Source of the DNA: Cercis canadensis
Taxonomy: Eukaryota > Streptophyta > Magnoliopsida > Fabales > Fabaceae
DNA length: 64,000 nucleotides
Direction of reading: 5' to 3'
Assembly: GCA_003255065.1 (NCBI GenBank)
Contig: QAOA01005205.1
Span: forward strand, 230,098-294,097
The position numbers and the translations under genes are program-made. This document shows, piece after piece, positions 1-10,368 of this stretch (positions within the stretch are counted from its first letter, which is position 1; the number at the start of each line of letters is the position of its first letter). The notes beneath the pieces were generated by a model. That model had not been told where the DNA came from. It made no database searches and saw nothing but the letters and a program-made list of their open reading frames with translations.

Positions 1-264
1 AGCTACAGTCTAGACATCTGAAACACTAACCCATGAGCTGACTGAGAATATTGAAGAGTTAACAGAGCAGATAGAGTACCTGAGGAAGAAAGATGGTAAT
101 AGTATCAAGACTCAAAAAATCAACCAATGGCAACTATACAAGGTCAAAATAAATTTAATAAATATGACTAAATCAAAACTTCAGTAACAATGAGGCCATT
201 GCATAGTTGAATATCCATGAACCAAAATATAAATATTTGCTCGGTATTCATACAAACTCAACAT
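1..264. repeat. Segmental duplicate: 3' flank of the RFL PPR gene, copy 1
   Basis: This stretch recurs almost unchanged at 26540-26805, with only a 2-base GA difference seen by eye. Its right part (from 117) recurs again at 2449-2650, and a more diverged version lies at 25583-25795. It is the downstream flank of the PPR gene that ends at 319. No gene is visible in it. Confidence 0.85.
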
Positions 265-318
265 TAACAGATGAGTAACTTGAAATGGAAATTAATTATC
301 TCACCTTGCCTCATCATT

Positions 319-2001
319 TCACCAGACCAGACCTCTAGCTATCATTTCATGAAGAAGCTTCTCTGCCTTAACATTCTCATTTCTTTTAAGCAGAGCTCGA
401 ATAATTATTTTAAAAGTTACAGCATCAGGTAGGCAGTCATTGTCTTCCATTTCTAAACGCAAGGCCATTGCTTCATCAATGAATCCCTCATTACAAAGCC
501 CATTAATCATAACAGTGTATATCTGGACATCAAGATGAAAGCCTTTATACAAAAGATGCTGAAAAATCTCCTGTGCAGTCTTCAGCCTTCCACATTTGCA
601 CAAACCATCAATGAGTATAGTGTACATAAACACGTCAGGCCAAATTCCGTGGTCAATAATTTTCTGAAATAATGTGATTGCTTTGTCAAGATGCTGATTT
701 TTGCATAGAGCATCTAACAAGACAGAGTAAGTGACTACATCAGGGGGTTGACTGCTATCCTGCATCTTATCAACAAGCTCCCACACATATGAGATTCTCC
801 CAGATTTGCAGAAGCCATCAATAAGAGAAGTGTAAGTTATAGTATCAGGAACTAAATTTCTGTGATGCATTTCTTTAAAAAGCACCATGGCTTCATCTAC
901 CATTGTAATCTTACAATACCCATTGATCAATGTGGTATAACTAATAACATCAGGGGTCAAACCTCTTTCAACCATCTTATTGAATACTTCTTCAGCCCCA
1001 CCCACGTCATTGCATAAACAATACCCATCCATTAGAGTATTGAAAATAACAACATCCGGTTCCTGACCCTTTTCCATCATTATGTCAAAGATATATTGAG
1101 CTTCTTTGAGCATTCCTTCTTTACACGATGCATCAACCAGGATGTTAAAAATATGTACATCTGGATCGATGTTTTTCTGAACCATATCATAGAATAATTC
1201 AATTGCTTTTTGCCGTTGACCAACACTGCAGAAACCATGAATTAGAGAACCGTAAGTGACAACATTAGGAGAAATCCTCTTGGCAATCATTTCAGAAAAT
1301 AAGTCATAAGCCTCAGATACATGTCTATCTTTGCATAGGGCATCAATGATAGTGCTGTACATTACTACATCAGGCTTAATCAGGTGTGTCTCCAACTTTC
1401 GCAGCAATTTAATGGCAGCCCTTGTTCTTCCTATTTTACAAAGCCCATTGCTTAATGTACTATATGTAACTTTGTTAAACTCAAAACCCTGTGCTACTAA
1501 GCTGTCATGAAAGTGCAATGCTTTATGAACCTGACCATTAATACACAGCCCCCTTATTAGAATGGTCGAAGTTATAATAGACAGTTCATAACCACTCTTG
1601 AAAATCTTCCCTAACACAGAGAAAGCAAAACCCATCTGACCCACATGGCAATAACAATTGATCAACATGCTCAAAGTAATTAGTGACGGATTGATCCCCT
1701 TCAACTCCATTTTCGTACAAAGAGAAATAGCAGTGGGATAATGTTTCATCTTCACAATTGCTCGTAAAATCTCACCAAACTCCAATATGGATGGTGGAGG
1801 ATGCATATCCAGCATGCCATTGAATAAAGCTACAGCATCATCAATCTTATCAAATCCAGAAAATTTCCTAGCTTTTCGTGATTGAGAGTAAGTATATAGC
1901 CTCGCATGCTCAGAATAGGGAAAATAAAGGAGAAAATTAGATTTTGTGAGAATGTTGAGAGGAAATTCGAGGATGGCGTACCTCGAATTCAACATGTTCA
2001 T
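319..2001 (-). CDS. Restorer-of-fertility-like (RFL) P-class pentatricopeptide repeat protein
   Basis: Single-exon gene of 560 codons counted from the first ATG (2001). The open frame runs upstream to 2046 but only from a TTG. About 14 tandem 35-residue PPR motifs follow a roughly 60-residue N-terminus. Typical motif text is DVVTYSVLLDALC and DVFMYTILIDGLCKCG. There are no E or DYW domains, so it is P-class. The motif style and the SGFDKIDDAVALFNGML leader match RFL proteins, which bind specific mitochondrial transcripts and direct their processing; some suppress cytoplasmic male sterility. The N-terminus holds basic and aromatic residues compatible with mitochondrial targeting, but it is not a strong textbook presequence. 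No stop or frameshift is seen. A near-identical truncated copy lies at 2651-3829. Family assignment is firm; target and organelle are inferred. Confidence 0.9.
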   Translation of the reverse strand: MNMLNSRYAILEFPLNILTKSNFLLYFPYSEHARLYTYSQSRKARKFSGFDKIDDAVALFNGMLDMHPPPSILEFGEILRAIVKMKHYPTAISLCTKMELKGINPSLITLSMLINCYCHVGQMGFAFSVLGKIFKSGYELSIITSTILIRGLCINGQVHKALHFHDSLVAQGFEFNKVTYSTLSNGLCKIGRTRAAIKLLRKLETHLIKPDVVMYSTIIDALCKDRHVSEAYDLFSEMIAKRISPNVVTYGSLIHGFCSVGQRQKAIELFYDMVQKNIDPDVHIFNILVDASCKEGMLKEAQYIFDIMMEKGQEPDVVIFNTLMDGYCLCNDVGGAEEVFNKMVERGLTPDVISYTTLINGYCKITMVDEAMVLFKEMHHRNLVPDTITYTSLIDGFCKSGRISYVWELVDKMQDSSQPPDVVTYSVLLDALCKNQHLDKAITLFQKIIDHGIWPDVFMYTILIDGLCKCGRLKTAQEIFQHLLYKGFHLDVQIYTVMINGLCNEGFIDEAMALRLEMEDNDCLPDAVTFKIIIRALLKRNENVKAEKLLHEMIARGLVW

Positions 2002-2447
2002 CGGGTCCGTCGCACGTTTAAGAAGATTGTCTTTGATAGAAATCAATGGTTCTTTTCTTTATAATCGCCGCTTTGTTGGTTCTTCGTTCTGCGATCTTAA
2101 GTATTAGATCTCCATTCTCTCTCTTTTTCCCTACCCCGTCTTGTCTTGCACTTTGCATCGATATTTTCCAGCACGTTTAATGAAAAGAAAAGAAAAGAAA
2201 AAAAAAAAAAAANTAATGAAAAGAAAAAAAAAAAAAAAAAAAAAAAAAGTGTTTCATCAAAGTTATTTGGGTAACTAAAATCAAACTTTAGAAATAATTG
2301 TCTCTACATATTTTGCTTTGTTTGGTGGCTACGTAAAAAAAAATTTATGTCCTCACAAATTGATTGAAAGTAAAGAAAATATCAAAAATAGATTTAGGAA
2401 AAATACATTGGATTAAAACAAAATTTATAAATTATTATACGAGGATT
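2002..2447. other. 5' flank of the PPR gene
   Basis: AT-rich, with a pyrimidine-rich leader (about 2100-2145) and A-rich low-complexity DNA at 2177-2250. A single N at 2214 sits inside the homopolymer and is probably a base-count uncertainty. The single N at 2448 is different: it marks an abrupt switch to the downstream flank of the second PPR copy. No other gene is seen. Confidence 0.6.
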
Positions 2448-2650
2448 NAAATCAACCAATGGCAACTATACAAGGTCAAAATAAATTTAATAAATATGAC
2501 TAAATCAAAACTTCAGTAACAATGAGGCCATTGCATAGTTGAATATCCATGAACCAAAATATAAATATTTGCTCGGTATTCATACAAACTCAACATTAAC
2601 AGATGAGTAACTTGAAATGGAAATTAATTATCTCACCTTGCTTCATCATT

Positions 2651-3829
2651 TTACCAGACCAGACCTCTAGCTATCATTTCATGAAGAAGCTTCTCTGCCT
2701 TAACATTCTCATTTCTTTTAAGCAGAGCTCGAATAATTATTTTAAAAGTTACAGCATCAGGTAGGCAGTCATTGTCTTCCATTTCTAAACGCAAGGCCAT
2801 TGCTTCATCAATGAATCCCTCATTACAAAGCCCATTAATCATAACAGTGTATATCTGGACATCAAGATGAAAGCCTTTATACAAAAGATGCTGAAAAATC
2901 TCCTGTGCAGTCTTCAGCATTCCACATTTGCACAAACCATCAATGAGTATAGTGTACATAAACACGTCAGGCCAAATACCTTGGTCAATAATTTTCTGAA
3001 ATAATGTGATTGCTTTGTCAAGATGCTGATTTTTGCATAGAGCATCTAACAAGACAGAGTAAGTGACTACATCAGGGGGTTGACTGCTATCCTGCATCTT
3101 ATCAACAAGCTCCCACACATATGAGATTCTCCCAGATTTGCAGAAGCCATCAATAAGAGAAGTGTAAGTTATAGTATCAGGAACTAAATTTCTGTAATGC
3201 ATTTCTTTAAAGAGCACCATGGCTTCATCTACCATTGTAATCTTACAATACCCATTGATCAATCTGGTATAACTAATAACATCAGGGGTCAAACCTCTTT
3301 CAACCATCCTATTGAATACTTCTTCAGCCCCACCCACGTCATTGCATAAACAATACCCATCCATTAGAGTATTGAAAATAACAACACCCGGTTCCTGACC
3401 CTTTTCCATCATTATGTCAAAGATATATTGAGCTTCTTTGAGCATTCCTTCTTTACACGATGCATCAACCAGGATGTTAAAAATATGTACATCTGGATCG
3501 ATGTTTTTCTGAACCATATCATAGAATAATTCAATTGCTTTTTGCCGTTGACCAACACTGCAGAAACCATGAATTAGAGAACCGTAAGTGATAACATTAG
3601 GAGAAATCCCCTTGGCAATCATTTCAGAAAATAAATCATAAGCCTCAGATACATGTCTATCTTTGCATAGGGCATCAATGATAGTGCTGCACATTACTAC
3701 ATCAGGCTTAATCATGTGTGTCTCCAACTTTCGCAGCAATTTAATGGCAGCCCTTGTTCTTCCTATTTTACAAAGCCCATTGCTTAATGTACTATATGTA
3801 ACTTTGTTAAACTCAAAACCCTGTGCTAC
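2651..3829 (-). pseudogene. 5'-truncated duplicate of the RFL PPR gene
   Basis: The sequence follows 319-1497 at a constant offset of 2332 bases with few substitutions. It keeps the C-terminal PPR motifs (from about motif 3-4 to the end) and the same stop. Homology stops abruptly at 3829/3830, after the codons for VAQGFEF. The open frame runs on to 3856 only from a TTG, with a short unrelated sequence (LLRVPHVT) and no ATG. The first in-frame Met lies inside a PPR motif. The mitochondrial leader and first motifs are lost, so it probably makes no functional RFL protein. Substitutions include T to R in DVISYTRLING and Y to C in DVVMCSTI. The copy may be real or may come from a merged haplotype, because a single N at 2448 starts the block. 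Confidence 0.8.
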
Positions 3830-4006
3830 AGTGACGTGAGGCACCCTTAGAAGCAATAGGGCATGCTAAAACTTACATTACATCTAATCCTCCTCCAAGA
3901 ATAAGGAAAAGGGCATTCACGAGGCCTGAGTACAAGACACCACAAAGGTCAATGGGCTTCTTAACCACTGGATCAACCGTTAATAGGTATGTGAGTTAAG
4001 GCTTCG
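3830..4006. other. Unique linker between the PPR fragment and oxygenase flank
   Basis: About 180 bases with no second copy in the window. They join the truncated PPR gene to a block otherwise found downstream of the oxygenase at 29147. I do not recognise the sequence. Confidence 0.4.
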
Positions 4007-4845
4007 TTTGAATAGCATAACTTACGACTTATTAGAATTTTTTTATTATCATAAGTGCTTATACGTAGATAATAAATCAATTAAAATGATGACTTGTGTG
4101 TGGGATCTACCCCACACTTAACTACTTGCATGTAACAACCGTCCATCTTTTGTGGCTATTTGGGAAGTGCAGTATAGCAGTACAGTAGTACAAGGTCACA
4201 TGTTAACATCTAATACTCTGTTCCTACATTTTAAAGGAAATACCATTAGACTCATAATTAATTATTTACATAATTGACACAAACAATTGATATTAAATGA
4301 AGTTGTCTAGATACTAATAGTTGGAAAACAAAGTGCCTTCTAAATATGTTTATTTTTCTCTTTTAAAGTCGTTGTTGGAAATTCTATTATATGATGTGGT
4401 GGATTTGTTCTATGCAAATGCAACCTTGCTCAATTGAATAAAAATTTAACTAACAAGGCTTATCCTAATGAAATTTTTACTACGACCTCCATTGTTATCA
4501 AGCACTTAACTAACATTACTTTTTTTTTATTCATATCAAGAAATAATTCATGATCATATATACAAGGCTTATTTACATAGAGTATTACAAACTTGACAGT
4601 ATGGTCAATTACAACAAGGATGCTGAATTGAGTTTAACATGGCAGCAGTTAAATTTCACTAGGATAAGCCTCCGGATCCAATGATGAATGACTCCAGATC
4701 GTTGGTTTGATGAAAACTGCCAAAATATAGAATCATAGACTATGTTTTGATATTTTTATGCTGCCTAGAACAACTTGGAAGCAAACTAGTATTCCTTCAC
4801 AGCTTGAAGTGTTCTAGTGCAGAGATGCCGTTTAGACCTTTGGCT
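4007..4845. repeat. Segmental duplicate: 3' flank of a 2OG oxygenase, copy 1
   Basis: Matches 28358-29195 nearly base for base. Its last 49 bases (4797-4845) are the 3' end of an oxygenase exon 3, including the stop, cut off by the single N at 4846. This places an oxygenase 3' end next to a PPR 3' region and shows the two gene types share a rearranged locus. Confidence 0.85.
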
Positions 4846-4978
4846 NAAGCTTCACAGCAACTCTGAGAATTCTTTCCCTGTTTATGTTTCTTACTATCCT
4901 TGCAACGAAGTACCATCGCATAAGAACACAAGTACCAAAACAAATAATTACTTCAATTAATCATTTTGTTTGTTACCA

Positions 4979-5162
4979 ACAAGCGCTTGGTTCAACTCAT
5001 AGCAAATTAAATCTTAGGAGTGTGCCCTTAGTTGCGGTCAAGGATTCGAGGTCCAATTAAAGTATTATTGGAATAAGGAAAATCGTAATTGCTCTAACTT
5101 TCAAATAAGATTAATCTCACACTCAATTGGATAAAGTGTGGATACTCGTGATATTAACCAAA
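4979..5162. mobile_element. SINE-like insertion present only in duplicate copy 1
   Basis: About 184 bases flanked by imperfect direct repeats (ATCATTTTGTTTGTTACC at about 4961-4978 and ATCATTTCATTTGTTATACC at 5163-5182). The paralogous block has a single copy of that site (about 10446-10466) and no insert. The insert contains a B-box-like GGATTCGAGGTCC near 5044-5056. No clear A box and no long A tail are visible, so the SINE call is tentative. Confidence 0.45.
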
Positions 5163-5740
5163 ATCATTTCATTTGTTATACCTAGTTTAATCAAGTAGTA
5201 TTCATTATGCTAAGATTTAGTGCAGAAGTTACATTATATAGTTGCATCAACTTGTCTAAACAAAAGAAAAAAATCTGAAATAAATCTTCATTTAATGGAA
5301 AATATAAGAATGGCTTTTTGTGAGTATCATGTTGATGATTATGAATTGTAGTACTTTAATTTTATTTATTTTTTGGTTGCACAATAACGTGAAAGTTTGA
5401 ACTCCACTATCAAAATCCTAATTACTATATCACACCTAATGACTTTGTAATAGTTTAAGTTTACATTAATGTAGCAGATCAAGTTCTCACTCTCTCAAAG
5501 TTCTCGTCCTCTTGACATATGTGAAAGTTAAGTCATTGTCATGTTTATGACAACTAATCATGCATTAGCATGGCACATTTGAGTTTATAGCTCTTCAAAT
5601 CATATTAAAATGTTTTTGTTTTTAGTACTTTTAGCTATGAATTTAGATTTGAACATAAAACCTTCAAGGCCTGAGAATGGATCTTACGTTTATAATTCAT
5701 AGTAACACATGTGAAATTTAACCTTTTTTATTTTCTACAG

Positions 5741-5865
5741 ATTCAGATCAAGATCACCGCTTTTGGGAGTCACTTGTAAGGAAAAGAGTTGAGGACGTTT
5801 TGAAGACGATTAAGTTCTACAAACCTAAAGCGCATATTACTGTGTTCAAGAAGATGATCCACTAG
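5741..5865 (+). pseudogene. Orphan last exon of a small unknown gene
   Basis: After a good acceptor (TTTTCTACAG) an open frame encodes SDQDHRFWESLVRKRVED followed by LKTIKFYKPKAHITVFKK and ends at TAG 5863-5865. The same exon in the duplicated block (about 10995-11100) has an in-frame TAG in place of the Trp codon and a damaged acceptor. The matching first exon, possibly the signal-peptide exon at 10162-10350, is absent here because the block starts after the N at 4846. I do not recognise the family. Confidence 0.3.
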
Positions 5866-6530
5866 TCTTCATTTAGACTTAGGATTTCACAATTTAGGCA
5901 TAATAATTATAGAGTCTAAAGGAAAAGTTCTGAGAATGTGTACTGCTCATCTATGAAATGCTACATATACAACTTAAGTTTGTTGATGTTATGTACTAAT
6001 GAGAGTGGTAATTTACATGGATCCATCATGTAATATAGCAAGCTAAGAGTACTACTATATTTCATAAATAAAGTTGACCATATATATGGTCACATTCTAA
6101 TCATTAAATTACTCCTCTCTTTCATGAACTCATATATTTACATTGTCTAAAACACAAATGAAGGTAAAAAAAAAAAAAAAGAAGAGATGTATTTGTTAGC
6201 TAAGTTTTCAGGAGTCGCTTTAATTCATATCTTTTTGGTGGATGGCTATAATGCATTTTAATGATAACAAATTTATTTGAAAATTGAACAATAATTATCT
6301 TTATTTTTTTTTTGTAATAAGCTCAGAAGAATTATTATTATTTTTTTTTCTTGAGATAGTTGGTTAAATGACCATTTTGCAGTTGAAAAAGTTCGAATAT
6401 TAGATGGGGTGAGAAATAGCTTTAAGACTAAAGATGATTTTATTGAGTTAAGGCATCTCCTCAAAAAATTATTATTCATATAAAAAAGAAATTATTTTTT
6501 ATTTTGATAATAAAGATAACGGGGATTCTA

Positions 6531-6735
6531 TGATACTACGTAAGTATGCTATACTACACTGACGTGGCAAGCATACATAATTTTCATATTTTATTATATA
6601 TAAAATATAATTTATTTAATTTTTTAAATAAATTTAAAAACAGTTAATTTGTACACATGTCATTCATTTATTGATTATTCTTGTATAGTATGACATACTA
6701 CATAAATACTAAAAGTATCTAAAAAAAACCTCCTA
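6531..6735. mobile_element. MITE-like repeat, family I, copy 1
   Basis: About 205 bases starting GGGGATTCTATGATACTACG. Related copies lie at 36256-36470 (very close), 36061-36250 (diverged) and 30784-30825 (cut by an N). The ends are weakly inverted (ATACTACGTAAGTATGC against an ATACTTTTAGTATTTA-like end). It has no coding capacity. Superfamily is not determined. Confidence 0.6.
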
Positions 6736-6943
6736 AAGATATATATTCACTCTAATTGAGCTATACTAAAATCCTCCTCACGCACAGTCTATTGTAACCC
6801 AAAAAAAAAAGAAAAAAGAATATATTCAAATTAACTTCCGCCAACAGAGAAACGATCTTAGAAGCCGAACCACAAAACTTGGCCTCCGCTCCCATTCCTG
6901 CTCTTCTCTCTGAGATTCGTTTCAAGGCCCAGACTTGGCCTCA

Positions 6944-8370
6944 ATGCTGCGAAGGAGAGCTTCTTCTCTTTGTTCCTTCTCTAGGGTTCAAACTAATTGT
7001 TCTCTCAGCACAGCCACTGCTCCAGAAATCGATGAGAGCGAAAGCAGAAACCTTTCCTTGAATTTAATAAGAAATCAATGCAGGTCTGGCCAACTCAAAG
7101 ATGTTGATCATGCTTTACATTTATTTCATAATGTGCTTAAATTAAATCCTTTGCCATCTCCTTCGGACTTTGTGTTATTGTTAGGAGTCATTGTGAAGCA
7201 TTATACAAGTGCAATTTCTATGATTAAACGCTTGGATTTCTTAGGTGTGAGAAATAATGTCTATATTCTTAGTGTTTTGACCAATTGTTATTGCCGTTTG
7301 AAGCAATCGCGTTTTGGGTTCTCAATTTTGGGGACTATGTTTAAACTTGGTTTGGAGCCTGACACAGTAACACAATAATCAAGGGGCTCTGTCAGGAAGG
7401 CAGCATGCGTCAAGCAGCAACGTTACTGAATCATATGGAACAAATAGGTTGTCAGCCTGATGTTGTCACTTATAATTCATTGATTGATGGGTATTATTTG
7501 AAAAGCCAAGTGAACAAGGCCATGGAAGTATTTAGATTGATGGTCGATAGAGGATGTTTACCAGATCTTGTAACTTATAACTCATTGATCCAGGGATATT
7601 GTAGAAAGAAGAACATTGAAACAGCCCTCAATCTTTTCAATGAAATGGTTAATAATGGATTGATTCCTGATGTTGTGACCTGTAACATTCTTATTGGAGG
7701 GTTCTGCCAAGTTGGAAGATTACAGGCTGCAATAGAGCTGTTTTATAGCATGCATAACTACGGCCAAGTTCCAAATGTCCGGACCTGTGCGATTTTACTG
7801 GATAGCATATGCAAATCCCAGCTCATTGATGAGGCAATATCATTGTTTCAAGCGGTGGAGAAGAGTAGTTTGGATCTTAACATTGTGATTTACAATATTA
7901 TGCTTGATGGATTGTGTGGTGCTGGAAAATTGGACGCAGCAAGAGAACTCTTTTCCTCTTTACCAGCTAAAGGCTTGCAAGTTGATGTTTATACTTATAC
8001 CATAATGATCAAGGGGCTCTCTAAAGAAGGTTTACTGGATGAAGCTGAAGACTTGCTTATTAATATGAAGGAGAATGGTTGCTTACCAAATAGTTGCACT
8101 TATAATGTCTGTGTAAAAGGATTGCTGCAAAATAACGACTCTTCAAGGTCAATGAAATACCTTCAAATAATGAGAGGCAAAGGTTTTTCAGCAGATGTAA
8201 CCACAATGAATATGTTTCGGGACTGCATGTCTGCCAGTCCAGAAGATAAAGCAATCCAACAATTTGTTGCAAATTCTGTTTGTTGCTTGCTTCTAGACGT
8301 TCCTTCGCGGGATGCAATCCTGTGTTTGGTGCTCCATGACTTTGCATGTGTAAGGGTTATGCACAATTAA
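6944..8370 (+). pseudogene. RFL-type PPR gene disrupted by a frameshift
   Basis: The first ATG at 6944 opens MLRRRASSLCSFSRVQTNCS, a basic, Ser-rich leader typical of mitochondrial targeting. The frame encodes the start of a PPR protein and ends at TAA 7376-7378. The PPR repeats continue in another frame (about 7371-8370) with at least eight more motifs such as DVVTYNSLIDGYY and DVVTCNILIGGFC. At the break, the expected DTVTYNTIIKGLC is shortened by what looks like 7 bases (TATAACA-like) between short ACA repeats near 7368. The tail after FVANS does not look like PPR. The gene is short for an RFL protein, so whole motifs may also be missing. It could only make a truncated N-terminal peptide unless the break is a sequencing error. 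Confidence 0.8.
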
Positions 8371-10161
8371 GGCTACGATGTCATGGCCAAAGTCATGTAG
8401 GCTGCTACATTAGTGTGGGTTGCACAGGATGATGGTACTTGTCTTTCTCCTATGTCCTATAATTATAGACACCAAAGAGACTTGACTTACTGTTGGTGGC
8501 TTCCTTTTAATTGTGCATTTATAAGATGTAATTGTGGAACCAGTTTAAAAATTGATCACAATGAGTAGGCTGATATTGATTTGGGGAATTGGCTGTTTTT
8601 CTTGCTTTTATTTTATTTTTATTGTATATTATCTTCTATGAGATGGAGCAGCTGTTTTATGTATTTACATCTTCTTTGAGTTTTAAAATAATCAATACAG
8701 CCTATGAAGTTTGAAAGTCATATCATGTGGCTAACATAAAGGGTGAACAATCCTATGTTCTAGGTAGTAATCGCGTAGGACCGAAATTCTATCTTGGGTT
8801 GATCGAGAGCATATATTCCATATGATTCAGTAATCTTGCCATTAGCACTACCAGAAGTAAACACTGCATGCTAGCCTCATATTCCCAGAGTTGATGCCTT
8901 CTGGCAGATTATTGTGATTAACATAATTCTACATGTACTGATAACCAGATAACTATATATACAGAATGCTTCAATTTCAATATATGTATTTGACTTAACG
9001 GTATATATTACATGACCCTTTTGGATTTGATTTATGTACCAATACTTCCTAATGACTTCAGAATTCAATGTTACAGTAACACTAACAGGACATTTAGCAG
9101 TATTGGAGTATTCCAACTTAGATTGATCTGCACTATTCATTCAGAACTTTTCTAAACTGTTCACGTGGACTTCAAAGGCAATTATGATTTGTTGTGTACG
9201 TGATGCAGTAGATGAATATATTGAAAATCAGGTGAGAATGGTGCAACTAAAAGCAGCAAGAATATTGACACACCACGTCTATCATCTTACAGATTTTCCC
9301 TTGCTCTTATTGATACTTTCTTGCATGCAAAGTGGCTCTTTCTCTTATTGTTACTTTCTTATGTAAATTCAATATATAAATACATAGATGAGACTTAGCA
9401 TACCATATAAGCAATCCCTTTTACTATAATTTATATCTGAACAACCATATTCAAGTGCACGGGACTAGGCTTTTTATATATCAAGTTTCATATTGATTTT
9501 CTTGTGCAAAGAAATTCAACTTTTGATAATTAACATGCATGCTTCTCTTGTGCACCCCTGAAGGAAACTTATGCAGATTGAGCATGCAGCATGGGTTGGT
9601 TTTCCAGTTCTTGATGCTTCATGCCCAATGTTCACAAGACTCAAAAGGTCACAATTGAAGGATCAATTATTGAGGTGAGCCATAGCCAGTTCTAAGAACA
9701 TCAAGATCACTACGTGTAATTGTTATGTTCGCAACTTGAATGTAATAGTGAGGAGTTTCCATCAACGCCCTTCCCATAATTATGTTCCAAGTAATCTTTC
9801 AAAGAATTTCCCGGGCCTTGATGCTTTGCTAAGACTCTCTGCTGAACACTAACGGTCATCCAATTTTATTGTTTTTATTTTCCAAAGCTTCAATTTAATT
9901 TGGAGATTCATCCAGATATAGAGAAACCTAAAACAATGTGTTTGTTTGTTTTTGTTTTTATGTGTTATGATAAAGAGACTATTACTTCTTAAATAGGATC
10001 TGTAATTATAATCTTTGTCCCTTACTTATATATAAAAATTCTTAAACAAATTCAAGAGTCATTTTTCTGAAGTACTGTCATTTAAAATTTTGGTCTATTT
10101 CAGCTTCCAAATGATCAAACCGCAGGGGGGAAAGCAAAAAATAGATTTGAGAGGGGTTGTA
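8371..10161. other. Intergenic, no gene recognised
   Basis: Contains the presumed 3' UTR of the PPR relative (AT-rich, to about 8700) and unremarkable AT-rich DNA. Open frames near 8877-9140 and 9184-9366 have no recognisable domain or codon character and are not called. Confidence 0.5.
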
Positions 10162-10368
10162 ATGGGGAAAGTTTTGTTGATAACAATCATGTTGATCACA
10201 CTCACACTGGTGAATGCAACTGACAAAGCAGAACCAAATCCCCAATACATAGAAGTCTTATTGCCAATGCCACATCCTCAGAACTCTGATAATTTCTCTC
10301 ACTTTCTCCCTTTTCGTTCAATGGTAGCAAGAAAGATTTCAATTCGAAATGTAAGAGACAACGCATGA
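10162..10368 (+). CDS. Possible small secreted protein (exon 1, incomplete model)
   Basis: ATG at 10162 opens a classic signal peptide: MGKVLLITIMLITLTLVNAT, a Lys followed by a hydrophobic run and a likely cut after VNA. A short mature part with Pro-rich IEVLLPMPHPQN follows, then the unspliced frame ends at TGA 10366-10368. A GTAAGA donor at 10351 would end the exon at 10350. The candidate downstream exon (about 10995-11100) contains a stop in the frame that is open in the duplicate at 5741-5865, so this copy may be dead. No family is recognised. The signal peptide is what I see; expression is unknown. Confidence 0.35.
   Translation: MGKVLLITIMLITLTLVNATDKAEPNPQYIEVLLPMPHPQNSDNFSHFLPFRSMVARKISIRNVRDNA

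Larger units (their letters stand above)
4847..6235. repeat. Diverged duplicated block, copy 1 (pair of 10368-11745)
   Basis: From the bases right after the N at 4846, the sequence aligns by eye with 10368-11745. Examples are the shared stretch around 5183-5260 versus 10455-10540 and the ends near 6200 versus 11715. Divergence is clear, with many substitutions and small indels, so this duplication is much older than the PPR and oxygenase duplicates. The two copies differ by separate SINE-like insertions. Confidence 0.75.

Noticed and set aside
319-2046. Start at 2046 for the PPR gene
   Set aside because: The codon there is TTG; the first ATG in frame is at 2001, and a second at 1995 is also possible.
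8060-8366. Minus-strand frames opposite the PPR relative
   Set aside because: They are shadows of the plus-strand PPR reading frame.
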